A DNA stretch of 64,000 bases from Buchnera aphidicola (Mindarus abietinus) (GTDB taxonomy: Bacteria > Pseudomonadota > Gammaproteobacteria > Enterobacterales > Enterobacteriaceae), in the NCBI RefSeq assembly GCF_964059085.1, contig NZ_OZ060398.1:11354-75353 (forward strand). The letters run 5' to 3'. Positions 1 to 10,573 of the stretch are shown piece after piece. The first letter of the stretch is position 1. Every line of letters begins with the position of its first letter. Both the position numbers and the translations under genes were made by a program. Under the pieces are notes generated by a model. It was not told the DNA's origin, did not search any database, and saw only the letters and a program-made list of their open reading frames with translations.

Positions 1-110
1 TGTAAACCTGTTCCATCATCAGTATTGCCTATATACATACCAGGTCTTTTTTTTACAGCATCTAATCCTTTTAAAATTTTAATATTTGATGAATCGTAAT
101 TATTTTTCAT
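1..110 (-). CDS. gyrB: DNA gyrase subunit B, N-terminal fragment cut by the window edge
   Basis: Only the first 36 codons are in the window; the gene runs off the left end. The start ATG is at position 110 read leftward. The N-terminus reads [20 protein letters not shown] and continues with [16 protein letters not shown], which matches the start of the E. coli GyrB ATPase domain almost residue for residue. GyrB is the ATP-hydrolysing subunit of the topoisomerase that introduces negative supercoils. E. coli has recF between dnaN and gyrB; here only about 110 bases separate them, so recF is missing. Confidence 0.95.
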   Translation of the reverse strand, partial: MKNNYDSSNIKILKGLDAVKKRPGMYIGNTDDGTGL

Positions 111-220
111 TAATTTTCCTAATAAATTGAATTAGTTTAAAGATTTTTTAATAAAAATATAAATTAATTTAATTTAATATTTTTAAAAAATATAAATTTT
201 ATTTTTTTATAATCTAAATG

Positions 221-1333
221 TTATAACCGTAATGGCATAATGATATAGTGAATTGAAAATTTATCTTCTTCTTTAATTTGAAGGCTGGTGATAGGATTAG
301 AAAACAAAAGAGAAATATATTTTTTTTCTATAATATTTAAAATATCTAATAAAAAATTAATATTAATTGATATTTTTAGTTTTTCTTTTTGATAATCAGT
401 ATTTATTATAGCCTTTGCTGATTCATCTTTTTGGTTTGTAGTTATTAACTTAATTTTTTTATGTGAAATATAAAAAGTTACACTAGAAAGTTTTTCGTGA
501 GAAAGTATAGAGACTCTTGAAAGCGCTTCTTTTAATTTAATTGTATTAACATTGACCGAATTATTATGTTTTTCAAGTAGTATATTTTTATAATTTGGAA
601 AATTTCCTTCAATAATTTTAGTTATGAATGTTATTTCTTCTAATTTTATTAGAATAGTTTTTTTTCCAACAAAAATGATTAATTTTGAATCTTGATCATT
701 AATTAAATGTATTAATTCTATTATTCCTTTTCGAGGAATAATTTTTGAAAATTTCATGGATTTAGGTAATTCTTGTATAAGAGAACTTGAAGCAATAGCC
801 ATACGATATCCATCTGTAGCTACTACTTTACATTTTTTTTTATTAGCTTTAAATAATATTCCATTTAAATAATATCTAATATCTTGATTTCCCATACTAA
901 AATAGGTATAAATTAACATTTTTTTAAATATTTTTTTAGAAATTAAAATTTTTGATATAAATTTAAGATTTAAAATTTTGGGGAAATTTTTTGCTGAAGA
1001 AGTCAATAACATAAAAGAACACTTTTCAGTAATTATAAATAATTTTTTTTTTAATAAAGTAATATTTATTAATGTTTTTTTAGGCAGTTTTCTACAAATA
1101 TTTAATAATTTTCTTCCTGAAATTAAAATTTTTCCTCTTTCAAAAACCTTGATTTCTTTAATTTTAATCGTAATTTCAATTTCTAGATTAGTTGCAGTTA
1201 ATGAAAGAATATTTTTCTCATTAATATTTAATAAAACATTTGAAATAATTGGAAAAGATGAATTTTTAGTTAGTATTCCGTTGATTTTTTGTATTGGTTT
1301 TATTAAATCATTTTGATATATAGAAAATTTCAT
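221..1333 (-). CDS. dnaN: DNA polymerase III beta subunit (sliding clamp)
   Basis: This encodes the ring-shaped clamp that tethers DNA polymerase III to DNA. It has 370 residues against 366 in E. coli, and begins MKFSIYQNDLIKPIQKINGI, like the E. coli clamp. The C-terminus ends IHYIIMPLRL, corresponding to the MPMRL end of the family, which helps form the partner-binding pocket. It lies 5 bases downstream of dnaA on the same strand, the usual dnaA-dnaN pair. The reading frame is intact. Confidence 0.96.
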   Translation of the reverse strand: MKFSIYQNDLIKPIQKINGILTKNSSFPIISNVLLNINEKNILSLTATNLEIEITIKIKEIKVFERGKILISGRKLLNICRKLPKKTLINITLLKKKLFIITEKCSFMLLTSSAKNFPKILNLKFISKILISKKIFKKMLIYTYFSMGNQDIRYYLNGILFKANKKKCKVVATDGYRMAIASSSLIQELPKSMKFSKIIPRKGIIELIHLINDQDSKLIIFVGKKTILIKLEEITFITKIIEGNFPNYKNILLEKHNNSVNVNTIKLKEALSRVSILSHEKLSSVTFYISHKKIKLITTNQKDESAKAIINTDYQKEKLKISININFLLDILNIIEKKYISLLFSNPITSLQIKEEDKFSIHYIIMPLRL

Positions 1334-1338
1334 AATTA

Positions 1339-2699
1339 TTATGAAGATAATAGTTTAATTAAGTTAGAATAGTCTTCTTGTATAGAATATGTACTTTTTT
1401 GAAGTTGACATATTTTTTTACAAGCGTGTAATACAGTAGTATGATCTCTTCCACCAAATGCTTCTCCAATTTCTGGAAGACTATGATTTGTTAATTTTTT
1501 AATAATCATCATTGCCATTTGTCTTGGTCTAGTAATTGATCGAGAACGTTTTCGAGACAATATATCAGATATTTTTATTTTATAATATTTAGCAACTGTT
1601 TTTTGAATTTTTTCGATAGTTATAACTTTTTTTTGCAATTCAAAAACATGTCGTAAAGCTTCTTTTGTAAAATCGATGGTAATTTTTTTACAACTGAATT
1701 TCGCGTTAGCAATAATAGTATTTAAAGCACCTTCTAATTCTCTAATATTAGATTTCAATTTTTTTGCTATAAAAAAAGCTACTTCATTTGGTAAATAAAC
1801 ATTTTTTTCTTCTGCTTTTTGCATAAGGATAGCAACTCTTGTTTCTAATTCCGGTGGTTCAATGGAAATTGTTAAACCCCAGCTAAATCTTGATTTAAGT
1901 CTATCCTCTACTCCTATGATTTCTTTAGGATAACGGTCAGAAGTTAATATTATTTGTTGATTTTTATCAAAAAGAGCATTAAAAGTATGAAATAGTTCTT
2001 CTTGAGAACGTTCTTTATTTGCAAAAAATTGTATATCATCAATTAACAATGTGTTAACAGAACGATAATATGTTTTAAATTGTTCAATCTCATTATTTTT
2101 TAGCGCTTTTACCATATTTTGCACAAAGGATTCTGAATGCATATATATTACTTTTGCATTATAAAAATTATTCATAATACTATTTCCTACGGCATGTAAA
2201 AGATGTGTTTTTCCTAATCCTGTTTTTCCATATAAAAAGAGAGGATTATATGATTTTCCTGGATTTTTAGCAATCTGAAAGGCTGCTGCCCTTGCTAATT
2301 GATTAGATTTTCCTTCTATAAAATTTTTAAAACTATATTTACTATTAATTTTACATGTTTTTGAAAAAGAATAAAAAGAAGAACAAATATTCCATTTTTT
2401 ATGAATAGAAAAATTTTCTTTATTATCTATTTTTTTTTTAATGCTATAGTTATGTTTTTTTTGGTTAATTTAAAATTTAATATAGGAGTGTTATTTTTAC
2501 AAATATTAGTTAGCAACTGATGTAAAATTTTTAAATATTTATCTTTTACCCAGTCTAGTACAAATCGATTAGGAGCATGTAATTCTAATATATTATTTTT
2601 TAATTTTGCTTTTAAAGGTCGTATCCACATGCTGAATTCTGTAGGAGATAGTTCTTCTTGTAATTGAATTAGACATTTTTTCCAGAGTAAAAGACACAT
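1339..2699 (-). CDS. dnaA: Chromosomal replication initiator DnaA, interrupted by a one-base frameshift in an A10 run
   Basis: DnaA is the AAA+ protein that opens the replication origin. Two open segments together cover the whole protein. The first (2699 to 2427) starts [20 protein letters not shown], matching domain I of E. coli DnaA, and runs 90 residues to a TAG. The second frame is open from the same point to 1339 and carries Walker A ([17 protein letters not shown], about 2175-2225), Walker B (LLIDDIQF) and the DNA-binding signature [13 protein letters not shown]. The frames meet in a run of ten A (coding strand) at 2430-2439. One extra A restores a single protein of 453 residues, about the expected size. 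Longer upstream starts (to 2777) are rejected because family similarity begins at the ATG at 2699. The break could be rescued by transcript slippage, be a real null, or be a sequencing error. Confidence 0.85.
2430..2439 (-). other. A10 homopolymer (coding strand) carrying the dnaA frameshift
   Basis: The coding strand reads GCATT, then ten A, then TAGATAATAAAG. With ten A the frame hits TAG directly after the run. With eleven A it reads on as Lys-Lys-Lys-Ile-Asp-Asn-Lys into the AAA+ domain. mnmE contains the in-frame equivalent, TTA followed by ten further A and then TA (eleven A in all), at 5550-5560. Confidence 0.9.
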
Positions 2700-3025
2700 A
2701 AAATAAACTTCTCTCATATAAGATAATATTAAAATATTTTTTAAAATTATAAAATAGTTGTTTAAAAGATTTAGCAAATAATTTTTTTTTATAAAGATTA
2801 TTTTTTATATTTATTTTATTAAAAATAAAATATGTATTTTTTTATAAGTAAATTATTTTTTTATGTTAAAAAAATATTTTGTTTGCTAAAATTAATTAAT
2901 ACAAAATTCATAAAAAGATAATTGACTCTATATTTTAGAATTATTATTCTTTACTATGAAATTTTTTAATCAGTATATAGTATATATACTTGTATTTATA
3001 ACTTTAAAAAAAATAAGGATTAATC
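2700..3025. other. Intergenic region between divergent dnaA and rpmH
   Basis: This 326-base AT-rich stretch separates dnaA (leftward) from rpmH (rightward), the same divergent arrangement as in E. coli. It should hold the promoters of both. I searched for the DnaA-box consensus TTATNCACA on both strands and found none, so I do not call an origin here. Apart from one candidate promoter I see no further structure. Confidence 0.6.
2922..2950 (+). promoter_or_regulatory. Candidate sigma-70 promoter for rpmH-rnpA
   Basis: TTGACT (2922-2927) and TATTCT (2945-2950) are separated by exactly 17 bases and lie about 75 bases before the rpmH start. This is a good sigma-70 match, but in DNA this AT-rich the -10 element alone means little. 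Confidence 0.4.
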
Positions 3026-3172
3026 ATGAAAAGAACTTTCCAACCTTCTGTTCTTAAACGAAATCGAGCTCATGGTTTTCGCTTTAGAATGAGTACAAAG
3101 AATGGTCGTCATATTTTATCACGTAGACGTTCTAAACTAAGAGTTCGTTTAACCATATCTTCTAAATCATAA
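3026..3172 (+). CDS. rpmH: 50S ribosomal protein L34
   Basis: This 48-residue, very basic protein starts [20 protein letters not shown] and continues [15 protein letters not shown]. It is close to E. coli L34, although the C-terminal tail differs. L34 is part of the large ribosomal subunit. An AAGGA-like ribosome site precedes the ATG. The gene is followed after 5 bases by rnpA, the pairing conserved in most bacteria. Confidence 0.96.
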   Translation: MKRTFQPSVLKRNRAHGFRFRMSTKNGRHILSRRRSKLRVRLTISSKS

Positions 3173-3177
3173 AAAAA

Positions 3178-3525
3178 GTGATTAAACATTTATTTGATAA
3201 AAAAATGAGATTATTAAATTCCTATGAATTTGAGAAAGTTTTTCGTAAACCTTTTTATAAAGTTGAGAATTCAAAAGTAATAATATTTAGTTCTTTAAAT
3301 TTTTTAGTAACTCCTAGATTAGGAATCAGTATAGCACGGAAACAAATAAAACTATCTCATGAAAGAATTAGAATTAAAAGATTAATTAGAGAAACTTTTC
3401 GTTTATCGCAATATAAATTAGTTAAAATGGATTTTGTTGTTGTAATAAAAAGAGAAGTTATGTTTTTAAAAAATAGTTTATTGAATAATATTTTAAGGAA
3501 TTTATGGTATCGTCATTATCAATAA
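3178..3525 (+). CDS. rnpA: Ribonuclease P protein component
   Basis: This is the protein subunit of RNase P, which with the catalytic RNA trims the 5' ends of precursor tRNAs. It has 115 residues (E. coli 119). The start codon is GTG at 3178, as in E. coli. The RNA-binding signature is visible as HERIRIKRLIRETFRLSQ, followed by MDFVVVIKR. The end overlaps yidD by 22 bases, the compact rpmH-rnpA-yidD-yidC order of enterobacteria. Confidence 0.95.
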   Translation: MIKHLFDKKMRLLNSYEFEKVFRKPFYKVENSKVIIFSSLNFLVTPRLGISIARKQIKLSHERIRIKRLIRETFRLSQYKLVKMDFVVVIKREVMFLKNSLLNNILRNLWYRHYQ

Positions 3526-3776
3526 TCTCTCGAATTTTGATATATATATTGTATATATATCAATATTCTATTAGTTATTTAACTTATCCATCATGTCGAT
3601 TTCATCCAACATGTTCTGAATATGCTAAACTTTCGATATATCGGTTTGGATTATTTAGAGCTATTTTTTTAATTATAAAAAGAATTTGTAAATGTCATCC
3701 TTTGCATACTGGTGGTTTTGATAGTATTCCAATTTATAATAAGGAAGTAAAAAAACATCATGGATCTACAACGTAA
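3504..3776 (+). CDS. yidD: Membrane protein insertion efficiency factor YidD
   Basis: YidD is a small inner-membrane-associated protein thought to assist YidC in membrane protein insertion. The 90-residue product has an N-terminal hydrophobic helix and the three diagnostic family pieces: CRFHPTCSEYA, the RFG turn, and KCHPLHTGGFD with conserved cysteines. It overlaps rnpA by 22 bases and yidC by 17 bases, so the three genes are probably translationally coupled. The ATG at 3504 is the only sensible start. Confidence 0.93.
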   Translation: MVSSLSIISRILIYILYIYQYSISYLTYPSCRFHPTCSEYAKLSIYRFGLFRAIFLIIKRICKCHPLHTGGFDSIPIYNKEVKKHHGSTT

Positions 3777-5361
3777 TTTTTTTATTCTTCTATTTATTAT
3801 AGTTTCATTTTTTCTTTGGAAAGAATATAAAAAAGAAACTTTAATTCAACCAGAAATAAGTAAAGAGGAAGTAAATACATCTAATTTTAGTAATTATAAA
3901 GATGAAGATTTTAATAATATTTCAGTTAATACAGATGTTTTATCTTTAAAAATAAATATGAGAGGAGGGGATATAGTTGAAGCTAATTTAAATAATTATA
4001 AAAAAGATTTAAATTCAAAAGAATCTTTTGGACTATTACATACCTCACCATCATTTTTATACCATGCTAAAAGTGGATTAATAGGAAAAGATGGATTAGA
4101 TAATTTCAACTCTAATAAACGACCTATATATCAAGCAGATCAAAAATTATTTAAATTAAAAAAAGATAAGACAGAATTAAGAGTTCCAATTTGGTTTCTT
4201 TCAAAAAAAAATATTTTGTATAGAAAGATATTTATTTTTAAAAAAGGAAAGTATGATGTTAATATCGATTACGATATCTTAAATTTAAGCAAAAAAAAAA
4301 TTGAAATACAGTTACTTAATGAATTGCAACAAAATGCAAACGTTTTAGAAACTGAAAAAAATAAATATAAGCAGAATTTAATGCTTCATACTTTTAGAGG
4401 AACAGCTTATTCTTCTCTTCAAAATAATTTTAAGAAATATAAATTTGAAGATATTATAAGTAATAAACAACTTTCGGTAAAAACTAATACTGGTTGGATA
4501 GCTATGGTACAGCAATATTTCAGCACTGCTTGGATACCAAAAGAAAAAAATATCATAGATTATATCTATACTTTTAAGTCAAAAAAAAATTTAGTTAATA
4601 TAGCTTATATATCTAAAAAAATTTATATTAATCCGAATTCTCATAAAAAAATTAGTTCTATTTTATGGATTGGTCCTGAAATTCAAGATAAAATGAGGTT
4701 ATTAGCTCCTAACTTAGATCTAACTATAGATTATGGTTGGTTTTGGTTTATTTCTCATCCATTATTTCAATTATTACGATATTTGTATCGTTTAGTTGGA
4801 AATTGGGGGATTTCTATTATGTTAATTACATTAATTATTAAACTATTAATGTATCCTCTAACTAGAGTTCAATATAAATCTATGATTAAAATGAGAAAGA
4901 TACAACCTAAAATTGATCTTATTAAAGAAAAATTTAGTAATGATAAAAGAAAATTAAGTCAAGAAATTATGATGTTATATCAAAAAGAAAAAATTAATCC
5001 CTTAGGAGGATGTTTACCAGTATTGTTACAAATGCCAATTTTTTTAGGTTTATATTATATGTTAACTTCTTCTATAGAATTAAGACATGCTCCTTTTTTA
5101 TTATGGATTCGGGATCTTTCTTCATACGATCCTTATTATATTTTACCTATATTAATGGGGCTATCAATGTTTTTAACCCAAAAAACATCTTTGAATGATA
5201 TTTCAGATCCCATGCAAAAAAAAGCAATGTATTTTATGCCCTTTATATTTGTATTCTTTTTTTTATGGTTTCCTTCAGGGTTAGTTCTTTACTATATTTC
5301 TAATAATTTAATTACAATGATTCAACAAAAATTAATTTTAAATAGTTCCTTAAAAAAATAA
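3760..5361 (+). CDS. yidC: Membrane protein insertase YidC (OxaA family)
   Basis: YidC inserts and folds inner-membrane proteins, alone or with Sec. It has 533 residues (E. coli 548). Residues 1-20 form the N-terminal membrane anchor (NFFILLFIIVSFFLW), followed by the large periplasmic domain. The conserved C-terminal insertase core begins near residue 330, with WGISIMLITLIIKLLMYPLT, the coiled cytoplasmic segment (KMRKIQPKIDLIKEKF), GGCLPVLLQMPIFLGLYYML and FFLWFPSGLVLYYISNN. An A10 run at 4291-4300 lies in frame, so the genomic frame is intact here. Confidence 0.96.
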   Translation: MDLQRNFFILLFIIVSFFLWKEYKKETLIQPEISKEEVNTSNFSNYKDEDFNNISVNTDVLSLKINMRGGDIVEANLNNYKKDLNSKESFGLLHTSPSFLYHAKSGLIGKDGLDNFNSNKRPIYQADQKLFKLKKDKTELRVPIWFLSKKNILYRKIFIFKKGKYDVNIDYDILNLSKKKIEIQLLNELQQNANVLETEKNKYKQNLMLHTFRGTAYSSLQNNFKKYKFEDIISNKQLSVKTNTGWIAMVQQYFSTAWIPKEKNIIDYIYTFKSKKNLVNIAYISKKIYINPNSHKKISSILWIGPEIQDKMRLLAPNLDLTIDYGWFWFISHPLFQLLRYLYRLVGNWGISIMLITLIIKLLMYPLTRVQYKSMIKMRKIQPKIDLIKEKFSNDKRKLSQEIMMLYQKEKINPLGGCLPVLLQMPIFLGLYYMLTSSIELRHAPFLLWIRDLSSYDPYYILPILMGLSMFLTQKTSLNDISDPMQKKAMYFMPFIFVFFFLWFPSGLVLYYISNNLITMIQQKLILNSSLKK

Positions 5362-5439
5362 GTAGGAGAATTTTATTAAAAAAAATAAGTATTATTTTTA
5401 ATAAATTTCATTTAAATCTGGTTTAAGAGAATATTTTAT

Positions 5440-6801
5440 ATGTTAAAAACGGATACAATTGTTTCACAAATTACTCCAAAAGGAAAATCAGCTGTTGGAA
5501 TTATCCGTGTTTCAGGATATAAAACAAAAAATGTTATTTTAAAAGTATTAAAAAAAAAAATAAAACCAAGATATGCTCATTACGTAAATTTTTTTGATAA
5601 AAAAAACATTGTTTTAGATCACGGTATCGCAGTATGGTTTTCATGTCCTAATTCTTTTACAGGGGAAGATGTACTAGAATTACATTGTCATGGTAATCAG
5701 ATAATTTTAAATTCTATTATTGAAAGAATCGTTTCAATAGAAGGAATAAGGATAGCAGAACCAGGTGAGTTTTCAAAAAGAGCATTTTTAAATGGAAAAA
5801 TTGATCTAATTCAAGCGGAAGCAATAGCAGATATAATTAATGCAAACTCTCGATATGCTATTCAAGCGTCTTTACATTCATTAAAAGGTGTTTTTTCGAG
5901 TTATATCCAAGATTTAATTAATTTAATATTAAAATTATGTGTTCATATAGAAGCTGAAATTAATTTTTCTGAAGAAGAAAACATAACTTTAAGTTCTACA
6001 ATTGAAGACCAGCTGAATAATATATCTTTAAATTTTTTAAAATTTAATAAATTTTCAATAGAAAATAATACTGATAAAGAAGCGGTTCGCGTAGTTATTG
6101 TTGGGCATCCTAATGCTGGAAAATCTAGTTTATTTAATACTTTAGTTCTTAAAGATCGATCCATAGTAACTAATATTTCAGGAACCACAAGAGATATAAT
6201 TGATGAAAATTTATTAATAAACGGAGTAAATGTTAAAATTATCGATACAGCTGGATTGCATAATTCTAAAGATAAAATTGAAAAAATTGGGATTCAAAGA
6301 GCATGGGAAGAAATTAAAATATCAGAATATATATTTTTTGTTATGGACGCAAGTTTGAGCATGCAAACTCAAAAAAAAATTTTTAAAAATTTTATTTTTT
6401 CTTTATCAGATGATTTAAAAAATATTATAATTATTTTGAATAAAATTGATCTAATTAAAAAGAATCAACAATTATTTAGTTCTAAAAAACATTTAGTAAT
6501 AAAAATATCAGTTAAAAAAGATGTTGGAATTGACTTAATTTGGAAAGTTTTAAAAGAAAACATTATTTTTAATGGAAATATAGAAGATAAATTTTTAGCA
6601 CGTTTTCGTCATTTATGTGCTATCAAGCTTGCTAATAAACAATTTACTAAGGGAATTAAAAATTGGAATAAGAAAAAAAATATTGAGTTATTAGCAGAAG
6701 ATTTAAAAATAGTTCAAAACACATTAAACAAAATCACTGGAAATATAACTTCTGATGATGTATTAAAGAAAATATTTTCTAATTTTTGTATTGGAAAATA
6801 A
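5440..6801 (+). CDS. mnmE: tRNA uridine-5-carboxymethylaminomethyl modification GTPase MnmE
   Basis: With MnmG this GTPase makes the cmnm5U modification at the wobble base of several tRNAs. It has 453 residues (E. coli 454). The N-terminal folate-binding domain starts MLKTDTIVSQITPKGKSAVG. The G domain shows GHPNAGKSSLFN (G1), DTAGL (G3) and NKID (G4), and the last residues are the catalytic CIGK motif. An eleven-A run at 5550-5560 is in frame, which makes a useful comparison with the broken runs in dnaA and ligA. Confidence 0.96.
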   Translation: MLKTDTIVSQITPKGKSAVGIIRVSGYKTKNVILKVLKKKIKPRYAHYVNFFDKKNIVLDHGIAVWFSCPNSFTGEDVLELHCHGNQIILNSIIERIVSIEGIRIAEPGEFSKRAFLNGKIDLIQAEAIADIINANSRYAIQASLHSLKGVFSSYIQDLINLILKLCVHIEAEINFSEEENITLSSTIEDQLNNISLNFLKFNKFSIENNTDKEAVRVVIVGHPNAGKSSLFNTLVLKDRSIVTNISGTTRDIIDENLLINGVNVKIIDTAGLHNSKDKIEKIGIQRAWEEIKISEYIFFVMDASLSMQTQKKIFKNFIFSLSDDLKNIIIILNKIDLIKKNQQLFSSKKHLVIKISVKKDVGIDLIWKVLKENIIFNGNIEDKFLARFRHLCAIKLANKQFTKGIKNWNKKKNIELLAEDLKIVQNTLNKITGNITSDDVLKKIFSNFCIGK

Positions 6802-6886
6802 TTTTTTTAAAATACTGTAAGTAATTTTTTTAAGACATCAATCTTTATTATTTTTAAATTTTGTATAAAAAATCATATTTTTAATA

Positions 6887-6959
6887 TGCCCGAAGGCGGA
6901 ATTGAACCACCGACACGGGGATTTTCAGTCCCCTGCTCTACCGACTGAGCTATTCGGGC
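6887..6959 (-). tRNA. tRNA-Phe (GAA)
   Basis: Read on the minus strand, the 73-base sequence starts GCCCGAATAGCTCAGTCGG and folds into a full cloverleaf. The anticodon loop CTGAAAATC carries GAA. The acceptor stem pairs GCCCGAA with TTCGGGC and the discriminator is A. CCA is not encoded, so the CCA-adding enzyme is needed. Confidence 0.97.
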
Positions 6960-7070
6960 TATAAAGTATTTAAACATTATTTAGATAGTTATGTCAAATA
7001 TTTTATAAATATTATAAATGGGTATTTATCTTTATTTAAAAAAATATTTTTAAATAAAAATGAATCCCCC

Positions 7071-7099
7071 CTTGAAAATTTCTTGATTCATCCCTATAT
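7071..7099 (+). promoter_or_regulatory. Heat-shock (sigma-32) promoter of groESL
   Basis: CTTGAA at 7071-7076, preceded by CCCC, and CCCTATAT at 7092-7099, preceded by CAT, match the sigma-32 consensus. They also match the E. coli groE promoter, which has CCCCCTTGAA and CATCCCCAT, including the spacing. The GC-rich elements stand out from the very AT-rich surroundings, which argues that selection has kept them. rpoH, which encodes sigma-32, is also in this window. Confidence 0.85.
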
Positions 7100-7184
7100 C
7101 AGTTATAGGAAACTTGTTAAAAAATTTAACTTTTTATAAAAAAGTTAATTTTTTTTGGATTTTTAAAAGGAGAAGTTTAAAAAA

Positions 7185-7478
7185 ATGAAAATTCGTCCAT
7201 TACATGATCGTGTTATAGTAAAAAGAAATGAAGTCGAGTTAAAGTCAGCAGGTGGAATTGTTTTAACTGGTTCTGCAGCAGGGAAATCTACTAGAGGAAC
7301 AATTACGGCGGTAGGTAATGGAAGAGTATTAGAAAATGGAAAAGTAAAGCCTTTAGATGTAAAGGTAGGAGATGTAGTAATTTTTAATGAAGGATATGGA
7401 GCAAAAACTGAAAAAATTGATAATACAGAATTATTAATTTTAACAGAGAGTGATATTTTAGCAGTTGTTGAAGAGTAA
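7185..7478 (+). CDS. groES: Co-chaperonin GroES
   Basis: GroES is the heptameric lid of the GroEL folding chamber. The product is 97 residues, the E. coli length, and starts [20 protein letters not shown]. The mobile loop region [16 protein letters not shown] and the core [14 protein letters not shown] are conserved. A strong AGGAG ribosome site lies ahead of the ATG. It is the first gene of the groESL operon behind a sigma-32 promoter. In Buchnera, GroEL is known to be massively produced. Confidence 0.98.
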   Translation: MKIRPLHDRVIVKRNEVELKSAGGIVLTGSAAGKSTRGTITAVGNGRVLENGKVKPLDVKVGDVVIFNEGYGAKTEKIDNTELLILTESDILAVVEE

Positions 7479-7516
7479 AACTAACCAACATATTCACTGA
7501 TAAAACACTTACTTAA

Positions 7517-9175
<1,659 letters not shown>

Positions 9176-9200
9176 TTTTTTTAAAAATTAATTCTGTTTT

Positions 9201-9223
9201 CCCTAAATATTTAATATTTAGGG
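9201..9223 (+). terminator. Hairpin downstream of groEL, probable terminator
   Basis: The arms CCCTAAATATT and AATATTTAGGG are perfect complements separated by a single T, 25 bases after the groEL stop. In RNA the innermost pairs would open into a small loop. A strong T tract does not follow immediately, so it may act as a transcript-stabilising hairpin as well as, or instead of, a terminator. Confidence 0.6.
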
Positions 9224-9987
9224 AGAACTTAATTCTTATTTAATTAAATTAATTGAAATTTAATTCCATTTATTACTTTTTTTTAAAATTAGTTTTAGAG
9301 GTAAAAAAATAAAATATTTTATTTATTACTTTTTTATAAAATATTATTTTATTAATTTATTTTTATAAAAATAAGAAGTTGTTTTATAAATAGGAATTTA
9401 AATATTTTTAATAATATTAAAGTTAAATAGCTTATTATTTAGGTTGAAATAAATTGTTCTTGTTACTGTTTATGCTGCATATTAAAATTATTTAATTTAA
9501 TAAGAAAAATTCTATTTTTTTTTAAATAGTTATGTATTTTTCTCAAATTTTTTTTAATTTATTTCTAAATTATAGTTTCTATATATTTTAAATAAAATTT
9601 TTGTTTTTATTAATTTTAAAATTAAATATAATTTATTTATAAACTTTAAAATTCTTTCCCCTTAGTAATTTAGTATAAATTTTATTTTTTTTTTAATATT
9701 TTTGATTACTTAATTTTTATTAATAACTAATTTATATCTTTATTTTTTATTTATCAAAAGATTTTTTATTGGAGAAAAAACTTTTTAAATTTTTTTTTTA
9801 TTAAATTTTGCAGCTATATATGAAAAAAAATAAATTCAATATTTTATTTTTTTGAAAAATAAATCTAAAATAATTAGTTTTAATAAATTAAATTTTTTTT
9901 AAAATAAGAAATGATTGTAAGAAAATTTATTACTAAATAATTTTTGTTGTATTCTTCATAATTTTAATTATCTAAAAAAAGGAAAAT
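9224..9987. other. 764-base gap between groEL and efp, possibly a highly decayed epmB
   Basis: No intact gene can be read on either strand; the sequence is nearly all A and T. In E. coli this interval contains epmB (yjeK), oriented opposite to efp. On the minus strand around 9444-9491 a short stretch reads IILICSINSNKNN. It can be laid against ILLVNHINHANEV of EpmB with four identities in thirteen. That is too weak to call by itself, but position and orientation fit. The region also contains the efp promoter, which I cannot pin down. Confidence 0.3.
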
Positions 9988-10554
9988 ATGACTACATATA
10001 ATAGCAATTACTTCCGGTCAGGATTAAAAATTATTTTTGATAAAGAGCCATATATTATAGAAAGCAGCCAATTTGTCAAACCCGGGAAAGGACAATCTTT
10101 TGTTAGAGTAAAATTAAGAAGATTATTAACAGGAAAATTAATAGACAAAACTTTTAAGGCCACCGATACATTAAAAAGCGCGGATATTATCGAAGTAACT
10201 GTTTCTTATTTATATAACAATAGAAAGTTTTGGTTCTTTATGAATAATAAAACATTTGAAGAAATTTTTACAACAAAAAAAATAATAGGAAATTCTACAA
10301 GATGGTTAGTTGAACGGGCAATTTGCACGGCAACTTTATGGAATAAAGAAGTTATTTCAATAACTTTAAGTAACTTTGTAGAATTAAAAGTAATAGAAAC
10401 ACATCCTGGTTTAAAAGGGGATAGTGTAAGTACAGCCACAAAACAAGCTAAATTAATTACTGGAGCTATTATTAAAGTTCCTCTTTTTATCAAAAGTGGA
10501 GAGATTATTAAAGTTGATACTAGATCAGGAGAGTATGTAGCAAGAATTCGATAA
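9988..10554 (+). CDS. efp: Translation elongation factor P
   Basis: EF-P relieves ribosomes stalled at proline stretches. It has 188 residues, the E. coli length, with the three beta-barrel domains intact from [18 protein letters not shown] to [14 protein letters not shown]. Lysine 34 in KPGKGQ, the residue that EpmA and EpmB lysylate in E. coli, is conserved. The gene neighbouring efp in E. coli, epmB, is not intact in the gap upstream. An AAAAAAGGA ribosome site precedes the ATG. Confidence 0.97.
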   Translation: MTTYNSNYFRSGLKIIFDKEPYIIESSQFVKPGKGQSFVRVKLRRLLTGKLIDKTFKATDTLKSADIIEVTVSYLYNNRKFWFFMNNKTFEEIFTTKKIIGNSTRWLVERAICTATLWNKEVISITLSNFVELKVIETHPGLKGDSVSTATKQAKLITGAIIKVPLFIKSGEIIKVDTRSGEYVARIR

Positions 10555-10573
10555 TTTTTATAAAATGTAAATA

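Noticed and set aside
978-1316. 112-codon open frame antisense to dnaN
   Set aside because: It lies entirely within the conserved dnaN gene on the other strand and has no similarity to known proteins.
2700-3025. Replication origin next to dnaA
   Set aside because: No DnaA box (TTATNCACA or close variant) is present, and in E. coli and Buchnera the origin lies elsewhere.
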